From the NCBI RefSeq assembly GCF_001423585.1, contig NZ_LMOP01000001.1, positions 806,001 to 870,000 on the forward strand: DNA of 64,000 nucleotides, in the 5' to 3' direction. Below are positions 37,053-45,277 of this stretch, one piece after another. The notes under the pieces were generated by a model. That model saw only the letters and a program-made list of their open reading frames with translations. It was not told the DNA's origin and ran no database searches. Position 1 is the first letter of the stretch; each line of letters starts with the position of its first letter. This DNA comes from Xanthomonas sp. Leaf148. GTDB lineage: Bacteria > Pseudomonadota > Gammaproteobacteria > Xanthomonadales > Xanthomonadaceae. The position numbers and the translations under genes were made by a program.

Positions 37053-38903
37053 CTACTGCCCAACATCACTTGTGACAGTAAGCGGCTGCTCCCACCAGTC
37101 CTCGACGCTGCCGTCGCGGCCGTGCAGGCGCAGTCCCAACCAATGCGTGCCGGGCGGCAGCGCGTGCGTGTCGAGGGTGGCGGAGAAGCCGACATTGGGG
37201 TGCTGCGGGTCGGTGGAAATTTTCCAGTACGGGCGGACGTCCATCGGGCTGCCGTAGTCGGCCTGCGCGACCGGGCGGCCATCGAGCAGCAACTCCACAT
37301 CGGCCAGGCCAACGCCGTCCTTGAACGCCCACCCGCGCACCTGGACCTGGCCGGCCACGGGCACATCCGTTAGCGGCGTATCGATCCAGGCCATTGCCGG
37401 TGCGATGCACGGCCCGGGCGCGCGTTGCGCCGGCAGTGCGAATAGCAGAAAACGCTGATACCCGTGATCAGTGGACACCACCGTAGGCGGTGGCAGCGGC
37501 CCGACCATGTCGCAGATGGCGTGATAGCGCTTGAGCAGATCGCGGTAGCGCTGATCGCTGGGCGACAGCACCAGCAGACGCGGGCCGTCACGGCGTCCGT
37601 CGCTGAGCAGGCCCCATTGCTGCAATTGCGCGCTACGCCCGTGCTTGTCGTTCAAGTCGGCGCGCAACACCTCGATCTGCGCATCGTGCAATTGAAATCC
37701 GAGTTCGGCGCCCACCTTGAAATTTTCTGCCAGCACGCGCGTGCCCGGCGGCATCTGCGCCAACTGGCGTTTGACCGCACGCGCCAGACCGTTCCAGCCG
37801 GCAAAATTGCGCGGGTAGTATTTTTCGCCAGCCGCATGCGCACGGATCGACGGCACCGAGACCGCCAGGTAATAGCCGTAGGCACCCAGTGTGCCGAGCA
37901 GCGCGATCAGCCAAGCGGCACGGCGCAGCGAATGCGGCCAGCGCATCAGGATCACCGGCACCGCCACCAGCAATGCGAAGTAGCCAGGCAACGGCCAATG
38001 GAAGCTGATCCGTTCGGCATCGCTGAAGAAGCCGAGCACGAAGATCGCCACGGTCGAGATGCCGCCCAGCAAGCCGAAATAGCGCCATTGCGCACGCGAC
38101 CCGCCGCCGGCACGCGTGCCAGCCAGACTGACCTTGACCATCGCCCAGGCCAGTAGCGGCGTCACCGCCACCGTCTGGATCAGCAAAAACCACAGCCCAC
38201 TGATCTGGAACCGCCACGGATGCCGGTCGACCAACTGGAAGCGCAGCCCGGCCTCGTCGTGGTCGGTATTCCAGAACAGCAGCGGTAGCCAGCTCACCGC
38301 ACCCACGGTCAGCGCCAGCCAGATGCGCGGGTCGCGCAGCACCGCGCGCCCCTGCGGAATGCACAGCAACGCGATGCAGCCCATGCCGATCACACCGACG
38401 AAGCGGTAGTGGCTGAGCGCGCCGATGACCAGACCGATCGCCAGCTCCAGCGCGCTGGTGGCATCGACCTCGCGCAGCAACCGTGCACCGGCATCCATGC
38501 ACAACACCGCCGCCAGCGCCATCGGCACGTCCGGCACGGCCAGGATGCCGAGCGTGGCCGATAGCGGCATCAGCAGCGTCAAACTGCCCGCCTGCCAGCC
38601 CAGCGTGGAGCCGAACCAGCGCGTGGCGATGTGCGCGATCAGCCATGGCAGCAGGGCGGCGATGGCCAGAAACGGCAGCCGCAACGCCAGCAGATGGTGC
38701 CCGCCAACCTCCACACCCAGGCGCGCCAGCCAGGCAGTCATGCCCGGCAGATCCGAATAGGCCGCGGCCAGGTGCTGGCCTTCCTGCCAATAAAACGCTT
38801 CGTCCACGAACAACGGCAGCCGTGCGGCAATCAACAGCTTGACGGCCGTCGCCAGTGTCCACAGGATCACGAAAGTGCGATGTGCCCGTTGGTCCCCCTG
38901 CAT
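37053..38903 (-). CDS. GT-C (ArnT/PMT-like) membrane glycosyltransferase with C-terminal beta domain
   Basis: Integral membrane glycosyltransferase of about 616 residues. The first external loop has FVDEAFYWQEGQHLA, the Asp-Glu catalytic pair of the PMT_2/ArnT group, and about ten to eleven membrane helices follow (to about residue 370). A soluble region after them ends in a beta-sandwich-like domain (about 510-616; VPVAGQVQVRGWAFKDGVGLADVELLLDG), an uncommon addition that looks carbohydrate- or Ig-like. The ATG at 38903 was chosen; a GTG eight codons earlier is possible. Base composition here is like the backbone, unlike its two left neighbours. It is divergent from moxR. Confidence 0.85.
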   Translation of the reverse strand: MQGDQRAHRTFVILWTLATAVKLLIAARLPLFVDEAFYWQEGQHLAAAYSDLPGMTAWLARLGVEVGGHHLLALRLPFLAIAALLPWLIAHIATRWFGSTLGWQAGSLTLLMPLSATLGILAVPDVPMALAAVLCMDAGARLLREVDATSALELAIGLVIGALSHYRFVGVIGMGCIALLCIPQGRAVLRDPRIWLALTVGAVSWLPLLFWNTDHDEAGLRFQLVDRHPWRFQISGLWFLLIQTVAVTPLLAWAMVKVSLAGTRAGGGSRAQWRYFGLLGGISTVAIFVLGFFSDAERISFHWPLPGYFALLVAVPVILMRWPHSLRRAAWLIALLGTLGAYGYYLAVSVPSIRAHAAGEKYYPRNFAGWNGLARAVKRQLAQMPPGTRVLAENFKVGAELGFQLHDAQIEVLRADLNDKHGRSAQLQQWGLLSDGRRDGPRLLVLSPSDQRYRDLLKRYHAICDMVGPLPPPTVVSTDHGYQRFLLFALPAQRAPGPCIAPAMAWIDTPLTDVPVAGQVQVRGWAFKDGVGLADVELLLDGRPVAQADYGSPMDVRPYWKISTDPQHPNVGFSATLDTHALPPGTHWLGLRLHGRDGSVEDWWEQPLTVTSDVGQ

Positions 38904-38940
38904 TGCCCTGTGCACTCTTCTTTTCACCTACGGAATTGTG

Positions 38941-39894
38941 ATGTCGACACCGCTGCGTTCCACGGAAATGCTAACCGATGCGCTGCGCCAATCGCTGCGG
39001 CGCGCGCAAGACCAGGTCAATTCGCTGTTGTTGGGCAAGGCGCAGGAAGTGCGATTGGCGTTCGTGGCGCTGCTGTCCGGGGGACATCTGTTGATCGAAG
39101 ACCTGCCCGGCCTGGGCAAGACCACCCTGGCCCACGCCATGGCCTCAAGCCTGGGATTGGGCTTCCAGCGCGTGCAGTTCACCTCCGACCTGCTGCCCGC
39201 CGATGTGCTGGGCGTGTCGGTGTACGACGCGGCCTCGCGCCAATTCCAGTTCCACCCCGGCCCGGTGTTCACCCATGTGCTGCTGGCCGACGAGATCAAT
39301 CGCGCGCCGCCGCGCACGCAGAGCTCGCTGCTGGAAGCCATGGCCGAACAACAGGTCACCCTGGATGGCGTGACGCATGCCTTGCCGGAACCGTTCTTCG
39401 TGATCGCCACGCAGAATCCGGTCGACCTGTCCGGCACGTTTCCGTTGCCGGATTCGCAGCTGGATCGCTTTCTGCTGCGGCTCAGCCTGGGCTACCCCAG
39501 CGCCGATGCCGAGCGCGCGCTCCTGTCCGGGGTGGATCGGCGTGAACTGATCGCCCAGGCCGCACCGCAGCTCAGCGATACCGAGGTGGTCGCGCTGCGT
39601 GCGGGGGTCAACCAGATCCATACCAGCGATGCCTTGATCGGCTACGTGCAGGCGCTGCTGCTGCGTAGCCGCCAGCACGCAGGGGTACGCGTGGGCCTGT
39701 CGCCGCGTGCCGGCATCGCGCTGCTGCGCGCCGCCAAGGCGTATGCGCTGCTGCTTGGACGCGAGCATGTGCTGCCGGAAGACGTGCAGGCGCTGTTCGT
39801 GGCCGTGGCCGGGCATCGGCTGGTGCCGGAAGCAGAATCGTCCTCCGGGCCGGCGCTAGCCAAGGCGCTGCTGCACAGCGTGCCGGTGGACTGA
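38941..39894 (+). CDS. MoxR family AAA+ ATPase
   Basis: 317-residue chaperone-like ATPase that helps mature or regulate protein complexes. Walker A is EDLPGLGKTT with Lys60, Walker B is LLADEINRA, and sensor 1 is FVIATQNPVDLSGTFPLP. The lid domain ends the protein. It starts at the ATG at 38941; the upstream open frame is on the opposite side of the divergent promoter. It is followed at 5 bases by a DUF58 gene and then a transglutaminase-core gene, the classic MoxR-DUF58-TgpA operon found in pseudomonads and xanthomonads. Confidence 0.95.
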   Translation: MSTPLRSTEMLTDALRQSLRRAQDQVNSLLLGKAQEVRLAFVALLSGGHLLIEDLPGLGKTTLAHAMASSLGLGFQRVQFTSDLLPADVLGVSVYDAASRQFQFHPGPVFTHVLLADEINRAPPRTQSSLLEAMAEQQVTLDGVTHALPEPFFVIATQNPVDLSGTFPLPDSQLDRFLLRLSLGYPSADAERALLSGVDRRELIAQAAPQLSDTEVVALRAGVNQIHTSDALIGYVQALLLRSRQHAGVRVGLSPRAGIALLRAAKAYALLLGREHVLPEDVQALFVAVAGHRLVPEAESSSGPALAKALLHSVPVD

Positions 39895-39899
39895 CACAC

Positions 39900-40856
39900 G
39901 TGCGTGCACCCTTGCGCGGCATCGGCCGCCGGCTCAGCCTGCTGGCCCGTCCGCGGGGAGCGGAAGCGTTGCCGATCGTACTGGATCGGCGGCGTATCTA
40001 TGTGTTGCCGACCCGCTTCGGGTTGTTCATCACCGGCTTGCTGTTGGCGATGCTGCTGGGCGCGTTGAACTACAACAACAACCCGGCCTTGCTGCTAGCC
40101 CTGCTGCTGGCCACTGCCGGGATCGCCAGCAGCATCATGGCGCATCTGCAGTTGTCGGCATTGCATATCGAAGCGGTCTCGGCCGAACCTGTGGTGGCCG
40201 GCGAGCCGCTGCGCATGCGGGTGTCGCTGGCACGTCGCGATACCCGCGTGCGGCGCGGGCTGCGGCTGGACCATCTGCAAAGCAGCGGTTTCTGTTCGCT
40301 GGTCGAGCACGAGATGGCCGACGTCGATCTGGTGGTGCCCACCACACAGCGCGGCTGGCAGGACATCGAACGCATCCGGCTGTCGAGCACTCAGCCGCTG
40401 GGTCTGGTGCGGGCCTGGTCATGGGTGTGGCCGGAAACCCCGCTGCTGGCCTACCCCAAACCCGAAGACCACGGCCCCACGCTGCCCGATGGCGCCGGTT
40501 CGCCCAACCAGACCCGCCTGCACGCGCAAGGCGAAGAACTGCATCAGCTGCGTCCATACCGCGCCGGCGATGCGCCGCGCACGATTTCCTGGAAGCATTC
40601 CGCGCGTCGCGACACCTTGCTGGTGCGCGAATACGAACAGCCGCTGGGCATCGAAGTGACGCTCGACTGGCGCACGCTGCACGCGCTGCCGTACGAACGC
40701 CGCATCGCGCGGCTTGCCCGCTGGGTCAATCTGGCCGAGCGCGACGGGCGGCGTTATCGCCTGCTGCTGCCAGGCCAGCCACCACTGGGGCCTGCGCAAG
40801 GCCCGTCCCACCAGCACTTGTGCCTGCGCGCCCTGGCGCTGCTTCCTCATGACTGA
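39900..40856 (+). CDS. DUF58 (MoxR-associated) membrane protein
   Basis: 318-residue protein with two N-terminal membrane helices (about 41-80) and the conserved DUF58 motif LRPYRAGDAPRTISWKHSARRDTLLVREYE region (about residues 215-245; the motif is longer than usually quoted), which resembles a von Willebrand A-like fold. Starts at a GTG (39900), 5 bases after moxR. The end overlaps the next gene by 8 bases, so the three proteins are probably made together. The exact role is not established; partners are the MoxR ATPase and the transglutaminase-like protein. Confidence 0.92.
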   Translation: MRAPLRGIGRRLSLLARPRGAEALPIVLDRRRIYVLPTRFGLFITGLLLAMLLGALNYNNNPALLLALLLATAGIASSIMAHLQLSALHIEAVSAEPVVAGEPLRMRVSLARRDTRVRRGLRLDHLQSSGFCSLVEHEMADVDLVVPTTQRGWQDIERIRLSSTQPLGLVRAWSWVWPETPLLAYPKPEDHGPTLPDGAGSPNQTRLHAQGEELHQLRPYRAGDAPRTISWKHSARRDTLLVREYEQPLGIEVTLDWRTLHALPYERRIARLARWVNLAERDGRRYRLLLPGQPPLGPAQGPSHQHLCLRALALLPHD

Positions 40857-42798
40857 GCCATCCCTCCCGATCAGCCAGCCCAGCCGCGGTTGGGTCCTGG
40901 CCACCAGCTGGCTGGCACTGGCACCGTTGCTGCTGCAGCTGCCCGGCCTGCTCGCCACCACCATTGCGGTGGCCGCGGTCCTGGTCGGCGTGCTGAGCTG
41001 GCGCGGCACCGTGATGGCGCCGGTGCGGGTATTGATGGTGATCGCAATGCTGGCGGCGGTGTACTGGCAGATCGGCATGCGCTTTGGCCGCGATACCGGC
41101 TGTGCGGTGCTCGCCGCGATGCTGGCGATCAAGGCCTCCGAACTGCGCACCCTGCGCGATGCGCGCAGCCTGCTCGGCTTTGCCTTGTTCGCGCCGTTTG
41201 CGGCATTCCTGCTCGACCAGGGACCTGCCACGATGGGCCTGGCGCTGCTGGCAGTGGTCAGCGCCTTGCTCAGCATGCAGCGGCTGGCCGACGAGGAGCA
41301 TCGCACCCGCACGCCTTCGCTACGCCTGCAGTTGCGCGGGATCGGCAAGCTGGTCGCCATCGGGGTGCCACTGGCGCTGGCCACTTTCTGGTTGCTGCCG
41401 CGCCTGAGTTCGCCGCTGTGGGGCGTGCCCGAGCGCGCATTGTCCCGGCCGGGACTCTCGGACAACATGTCGCCGGGCGAATGGATCGACCTCATGGCCG
41501 ACGACAGCCCGGCGCTGCGTGTGCAATTCTCCGGCAAGTCGCCACCGCCGCAACAGCGTTACTGGCGCGGGCCGGTGATGTGGGATTTCGACGGCCGCAC
41601 TTGGCAGCGCGCGCGCTGGACCGGTCGCGGCCAACCCGCGTCGGTCACGCCCGGCCCGCAGACCTATCGTTATCGACTGGATTACGAGCCCACCGACCGT
41701 CGCCAGCTGGTGTCGCTGGACCTGCCGACCCAGGGCGTGGCCGACGCCGAGCTGTCGCCCGATTACGAACTGTTCGCGCAGCGGCCATTGAGCGCACTGA
41801 CCCGCTGGGAGTTGCAATCAGCGCCACCGGCACGTTTCGATACCGACCTGCCCGATCAGTTGCGCAAACGCGCATTGGCCCTGCCGCCCGGCTTCAATCC
41901 ACGCACCGTCGCGCTTGCCAGGCAATGGCGGGCCGAAGCCGGCAACAACGACGATGCCGTCGTGCAGCGCGCACTGGGGTGGATCACGCGCGAATTCGCC
42001 TACACGCTGGATACGCCGCTGCTTGGCCGCAATAGCGTGGATGAGTTCCTGTTCCAGCAGAAAGCAGGATTTTGCGAGCACTTCAGCTCCTCGTTCGTGG
42101 TGCTGATGCGCGCTGCCGGCATCCCCGCGCGCGTGGTCACCGGCTATGCGGGTGGCACCTACAACGGGCTGGGCAACTACTGGGTGGTGCGCCGCATGGA
42201 TGCGCATGCATGGACCGAGGTGTGGTTGGCCGGCCGCGGCTGGGTGCGTGTGGACCCCACTGCCGCCGTGGCGCCGGAACGCATCTACGACACGCTGGAA
42301 GATCGCCTGCAAACCGATGGCAACAATTTTGCCCAGCTCGGCACCTGGGCCGGCCTGGGCCAGGTCAGCGACTGGCTGCGGCGTGGCTGGAACGATCTGG
42401 TGCTGTCCTTCAATGCCGACCGCCAACAACGGCTGCTGCAGCCGTTCGGCATCGACCGCCTGGAGCCCACCCAACTAGCTGCCATCTTCGGCGTGTTCGC
42501 GGTCAGTGCGCTGGCGTGGATGAGCTGGTTGCTGGCGCGCGGCGAACGCGAACGCGACCCGCTGCTACGCGCCTGGCACCGTCTGAGCCGGCGCTACGGC
42601 AAGCTGGGCCTTGCCCGCGAACTGCACGAACCGGCCATCGCCTGGGCGCAACGCGTCGCCCGCACCCACCCCGACAGCACACTGTTGGCACTCAGCCAAC
42701 GTTTCGCTGCCGCGCGCTACGCTGGCGCTGATTCGGACAGCGCCTCACTCCTCAAAGATCTGCAGCAGCATCGCCCGCGAACCGGAGTTTCCTCATGA
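40849..42798 (+). CDS. TgpA-like transglutaminase-core membrane protein (DUF3488)
   Basis: 649-residue protein with about six N-terminal membrane helices (DUF3488), a large periplasmic domain with a transglutaminase/protease fold, a late membrane helix (about residue 545) and a short cytoplasmic tail. The Cys-His-Asp triad is intact: Cys409 (GFCEHFSSSF), His453 (DAHAWTEVW) and Asp469 (WVRVDPTAA). The Pseudomonas aeruginosa relative TgpA is essential. The ATG overlaps the DUF58 stop and the stop overlaps the lipoprotein start, so all four genes form one coupled operon. Confidence 0.94.
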   Translation: MTEPSLPISQPSRGWVLATSWLALAPLLLQLPGLLATTIAVAAVLVGVLSWRGTVMAPVRVLMVIAMLAAVYWQIGMRFGRDTGCAVLAAMLAIKASELRTLRDARSLLGFALFAPFAAFLLDQGPATMGLALLAVVSALLSMQRLADEEHRTRTPSLRLQLRGIGKLVAIGVPLALATFWLLPRLSSPLWGVPERALSRPGLSDNMSPGEWIDLMADDSPALRVQFSGKSPPPQQRYWRGPVMWDFDGRTWQRARWTGRGQPASVTPGPQTYRYRLDYEPTDRRQLVSLDLPTQGVADAELSPDYELFAQRPLSALTRWELQSAPPARFDTDLPDQLRKRALALPPGFNPRTVALARQWRAEAGNNDDAVVQRALGWITREFAYTLDTPLLGRNSVDEFLFQQKAGFCEHFSSSFVVLMRAAGIPARVVTGYAGGTYNGLGNYWVVRRMDAHAWTEVWLAGRGWVRVDPTAAVAPERIYDTLEDRLQTDGNNFAQLGTWAGLGQVSDWLRRGWNDLVLSFNADRQQRLLQPFGIDRLEPTQLAAIFGVFAVSALAWMSWLLARGERERDPLLRAWHRLSRRYGKLGLARELHEPAIAWAQRVARTHPDSTLLALSQRFAAARYAGADSDSASLLKDLQQHRPRTGVSS

Positions 42799-43328
42799 GT
42801 ACCCGCTTTCTTTTTCCCATTGTCGCCGTGCTCGGGCTCGCAGCCTGCGCCACCGCGCCCAAGCCGCTGCAGGGCCAGTTCCCCACGGTCAGCCCGAGCG
42901 ATTCCACTGCCAGCGCGCAGCTCGGCACTTCGGTGCGCTGGGGCGGCAAGATCATTCAGACCAAGCCGAGCCAGGGCCAGACCTGCTTCGAGTTGATCTC
43001 GCGCCCGCTCAACGCCAGCGGCCGCCCGGACCGCAATGCCGTGGATGCCAGCGATGGCCGCTTCCTGGCCTGCCGCTCGGGCTTCTATGACCCGGCAGTG
43101 TTCGAACCCGGCCGCGAAGTCACCTTCATCGGCAAGATCGAAGGCTATGAGACCACCAAGATCGGCGAGTACGACTACAAGCTGCCCAAGGTGGCGGCAG
43201 ATGTGGTCTACCTGTGGCCGGAAGTGCGCGACGTCGACGTGATTCAGGCGTACCCGTACGGCCCCTGGGGCGACCCGTGGGGTCCGCGCTGGGGCGGCGG
43301 TTGGGGCTGGGGCCGCGGCTGGTGGTAA
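42795..43328 (+). CDS. Slp family outer-membrane lipoprotein
   Basis: 177-residue lipoprotein with signal peptide and lipobox LGLAAC (Cys at about residue 18). The body matches the Slp family (starvation-inducible outer-membrane lipoprotein): FPTVSPSD, VRWGGKIIQTKP, FLACRSGFYDPAVFEPGREVTFIGKIEG. The C-terminus is unusual, a Gly/Trp/Pro-rich tail (PYGPWGDPWGPRWGGGWG) that ends WW. The ATG overlaps the previous stop by 4 bases. A strong terminator follows. Confidence 0.92.
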   Translation: MSTRFLFPIVAVLGLAACATAPKPLQGQFPTVSPSDSTASAQLGTSVRWGGKIIQTKPSQGQTCFELISRPLNASGRPDRNAVDASDGRFLACRSGFYDPAVFEPGREVTFIGKIEGYETTKIGEYDYKLPKVAADVVYLWPEVRDVDVIQAYPYGPWGDPWGPRWGGGWGWGRGWW

Positions 43329-43354
43329 TCGACTGCTGAGTCAACTGTGATGCA

Positions 43355-43383
43355 AACGCCGCTCATGAAGGAGCGGCGTTTTT
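43355..43383 (+). terminator. terminator of the moxR-DUF58-tgpA-slp operon
   Basis: Perfect stem AACGCCGCTC/GAGCGGCGTT with a 6-base loop, followed by TTTTTGTTTG, 27 bases after the stop. The remaining gap to hinT (43384-43631) shows no gene. Confidence 0.92.
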
Positions 43384-43631
43384 GTTTGTGCGGGCGAGCC
43401 GCCGGCATTAGCGCGTTTTGCTGGATTCTTATTTCGCCATTTCGCCAGCCCCGGCGCTGCGCGGGTGCAACAAGCCCTGCTGGAACCGCGACTGCGCGGA
43501 TGCTGTGAGCGCCGGCTTGTGTACATCGGCTCGCAACCGCAGCACTGGCGATTGGCGATGCTCACCCCTGGCCTGCCCTTTCCGCTCGATAACCTGTTTG
43601 GTCACATCGGTGGCAAGGCCAAGCGCTTCCG

Positions 43632-43982
43632 TCAGGGCGTGCCGAAGCGGCCCAGCGGTGCACCGGCCAGCAGATGCAGATGGATATGAAACACCGTCTG
43701 CCCGGCATGCTCGCGGCAATTCATCACGATGCGGTAGCCGTCCTGCGCCAGGCCCTGCTCACGTGCGTACGCGGCAGCGGCGAGCGCCAACTTGCCGACC
43801 AGCAACGCTTGCTCAGGCGGGACGTCGTCCAGGGTGGGAATGGCGTGCAGCTTGGGAATGAAGAGCACATGCACCGGCGCCTGCGGCGCGATGTCTTCAA
43901 AGCCCAGCACCTCATCGTCTTCGTAGACGATGGTGGCCGGGATTTCGCGACGGATGATCTTGCTGAAGATGGTGTCGGACAT
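43632..43982 (-). CDS. HIT family nucleotide hydrolase (HinT-like)
   Basis: 116-residue histidine triad protein, probably a purine nucleoside phosphoramidase of the HinT branch. It has the N-terminal TIFSKIIRREIPATIVYEDD, the helix segment HVLFIPKLH, and the triad HIHLHLLAG near residue 103. The length and start are standard. It stands alone, convergent with the preceding operon. Confidence 0.93.
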   Translation of the reverse strand: MSDTIFSKIIRREIPATIVYEDDEVLGFEDIAPQAPVHVLFIPKLHAIPTLDDVPPEQALLVGKLALAAAAYAREQGLAQDGYRIVMNCREHAGQTVFHIHLHLLAGAPLGRFGTP

Positions 43983-44157
43983 GGCGGAGATTAGGGATTG
44001 GTCATTTGGGATTGATAAGAGCTTACCGCGCGCGTGGTCTGGCAGCTTTTGTACATCCTCGATCCGTGCCCAGCAGCAATGAGCTGTTTTAGAGGGCCGG
44101 CGCCTCGGCCGTTTTTATCAATGCGGTAGCTGGATGTTCCCAACGATCAGCCGGCTA

Positions 44158-44256
44158 GTGATTCGAGATTCGAGATTGGTGATTCGGGCTTCGTAGAATC
44201 TGAAGCGCGCAGCCAAGCCGCTTTGACCAATCCCAAATCCCGACTCCCCAATCCCC
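44158..44256. repeat. GGGAATC/GATTCGAG-type inverted repeat, downstream of recR
   Basis: Arms 44158-44188 (ATTCGAGATTCGAGATTGG-like) and 44227-44256 (CCAATCCCAAATCCCGACTC-like) are inverted near-copies made of 7-8 base GATTCGG/GATTGGG units. They lie next to the recR stop. A similar structure lies on the other side of recR. Confidence 0.7.
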
Positions 44257-44260
44257 GCCT

Positions 44261-44854
44261 TCAAACCACCTCACTACGGGTACCGAAGGCGTGCGATAGC
44301 GTCCCGCGATCCACATACTCCAGCTCGCCACCCAGCGGCATGCCTTGCGCGAGCCGGCTTGGGCGCACGCCATGCTGGCGCGCCAACTGCGCCAGGTAGT
44401 GCGCGGTGGCCTCGCCCTCCACCGTGGCGTTGGTGGCGATGATCATTTCGGTGATTTCACCGGCGGCCAGGCGTTCGCCGAGTTGGTCCAGCCCCAGCTC
44501 GCGCGGGCCGATACCATCCAGCGGCGACAGCCGTCCCTGCAGAATGAAATACACCCCGCGGTAGCCAGTAGCGTGCTCGATCGCCAAACGATCAGCTGGC
44601 GATTCCACCACGCACAGCTGCTGCCGGTCGCGGCTGGCATTGGCACAGATCGGGCAGATTTCCGCCTCGGTGAAGTCGCGGCATTGCACGCAATGGCCGA
44701 CCTTTTCCACCGCGCTGGCAAGCGCCGTCGCCAGACGCCGCCCACCCTCGCGCTCGCGCTCGAGCACGTGATAGGCCATGCGCTGCGCCGATTTCTGGCC
44801 CACGCCCGGTAATACCCGGAATGCTTCGATCAATTGTTCGAGTAAGGAGGACAT
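44261..44854 (-). CDS. recR: recombination mediator RecR
   Basis: Works with RecF and RecO to load RecA at gaps. 197 residues from the ATG at 44854 (MSSLLEQ). It has the N-terminal helix-hairpin-helix ([17 protein letters not shown]), the C4 zinc finger ([16 protein letters not shown], about 55-70), the Toprim domain ([14 protein letters not shown]) and the Walker-like C-terminus. The dnaX-ybaB-recR order is highly conserved. No normal ribosome site precedes the ATG because a GGGAATC repeat occupies the gap. Confidence 0.96.
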   Translation of the reverse strand: MSSLLEQLIEAFRVLPGVGQKSAQRMAYHVLEREREGGRRLATALASAVEKVGHCVQCRDFTEAEICPICANASRDRQQLCVVESPADRLAIEHATGYRGVYFILQGRLSPLDGIGPRELGLDQLGERLAAGEITEMIIATNATVEGEATAHYLAQLARQHGVRPSRLAQGMPLGGELEYVDRGTLSHAFGTRSEVV

Positions 44855-44860
44855 TGGGTC

Positions 44861-44946
44861 GGGAATCGGGAATCGGGATTGGGGAATCGCAAAAGCTAAG
44901 GACAATCTCGGCCTTACGATTCCCGATTCCCTACTCCCGATTCCCC
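44861..44946. repeat. GGGAATC-type inverted repeat upstream of recR
   Basis: Arms 44861-44889 and 44917-44946 are near-perfect inverted copies, each with four GGGAATC/GGGATTG units. The element fills the ybaB-recR gap, and its right arm ends 5 bases before the end of ybaB, so it can form a long hairpin in the transcript between the two genes. Confidence 0.8.
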
Positions 44947-44951
44947 GCCTC

Positions 44952-45272
44952 TTAGAACGGCAACTTCATGCCCGGCGGCAGCTGCATGCCGGCGGTAGCC
45001 GAACCCATGCGGTCCTTGGATTCGGCATCGATCTTGTTGGAGGCGTCATTGAAGGCGGCGGCGATCAGGTCCTCGGCCATTTCCTGGTCGGAGAGGATGC
45101 TGGGGTCGATCCGCACCTTGCGGCATTCCTTGGCGCCGGTCAGCGTCACGCTGACCATGCCGCCGCCGGCAGTGCCGGTGACTTCCAGCTTGGCCAGTTC
45201 TTCCTGGGCGCGCTGCAGGTTTTCCTGCATCTTCTGCGCCTGCTGCATCAATTGGGCAATGTTTCCACGCAT
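44952..45272 (-). CDS. YbaB/EbfC nucleoid-associated protein
   Basis: 106-residue small DNA-binding protein. It has the typical N-terminal coiled coil ([22 protein letters not shown] region), [19 protein letters not shown] and [22 protein letters not shown], ending GMKLPF. It lies 5 bases after dnaX and before recR, the conserved arrangement. Confidence 0.95.
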   Translation of the reverse strand: MRGNIAQLMQQAQKMQENLQRAQEELAKLEVTGTAGGGMVSVTLTGAKECRKVRIDPSILSDQEMAEDLIAAAFNDASNKIDAESKDRMGSATAGMQLPPGMKLPF

Positions 45273-45277
45273 GGTCG

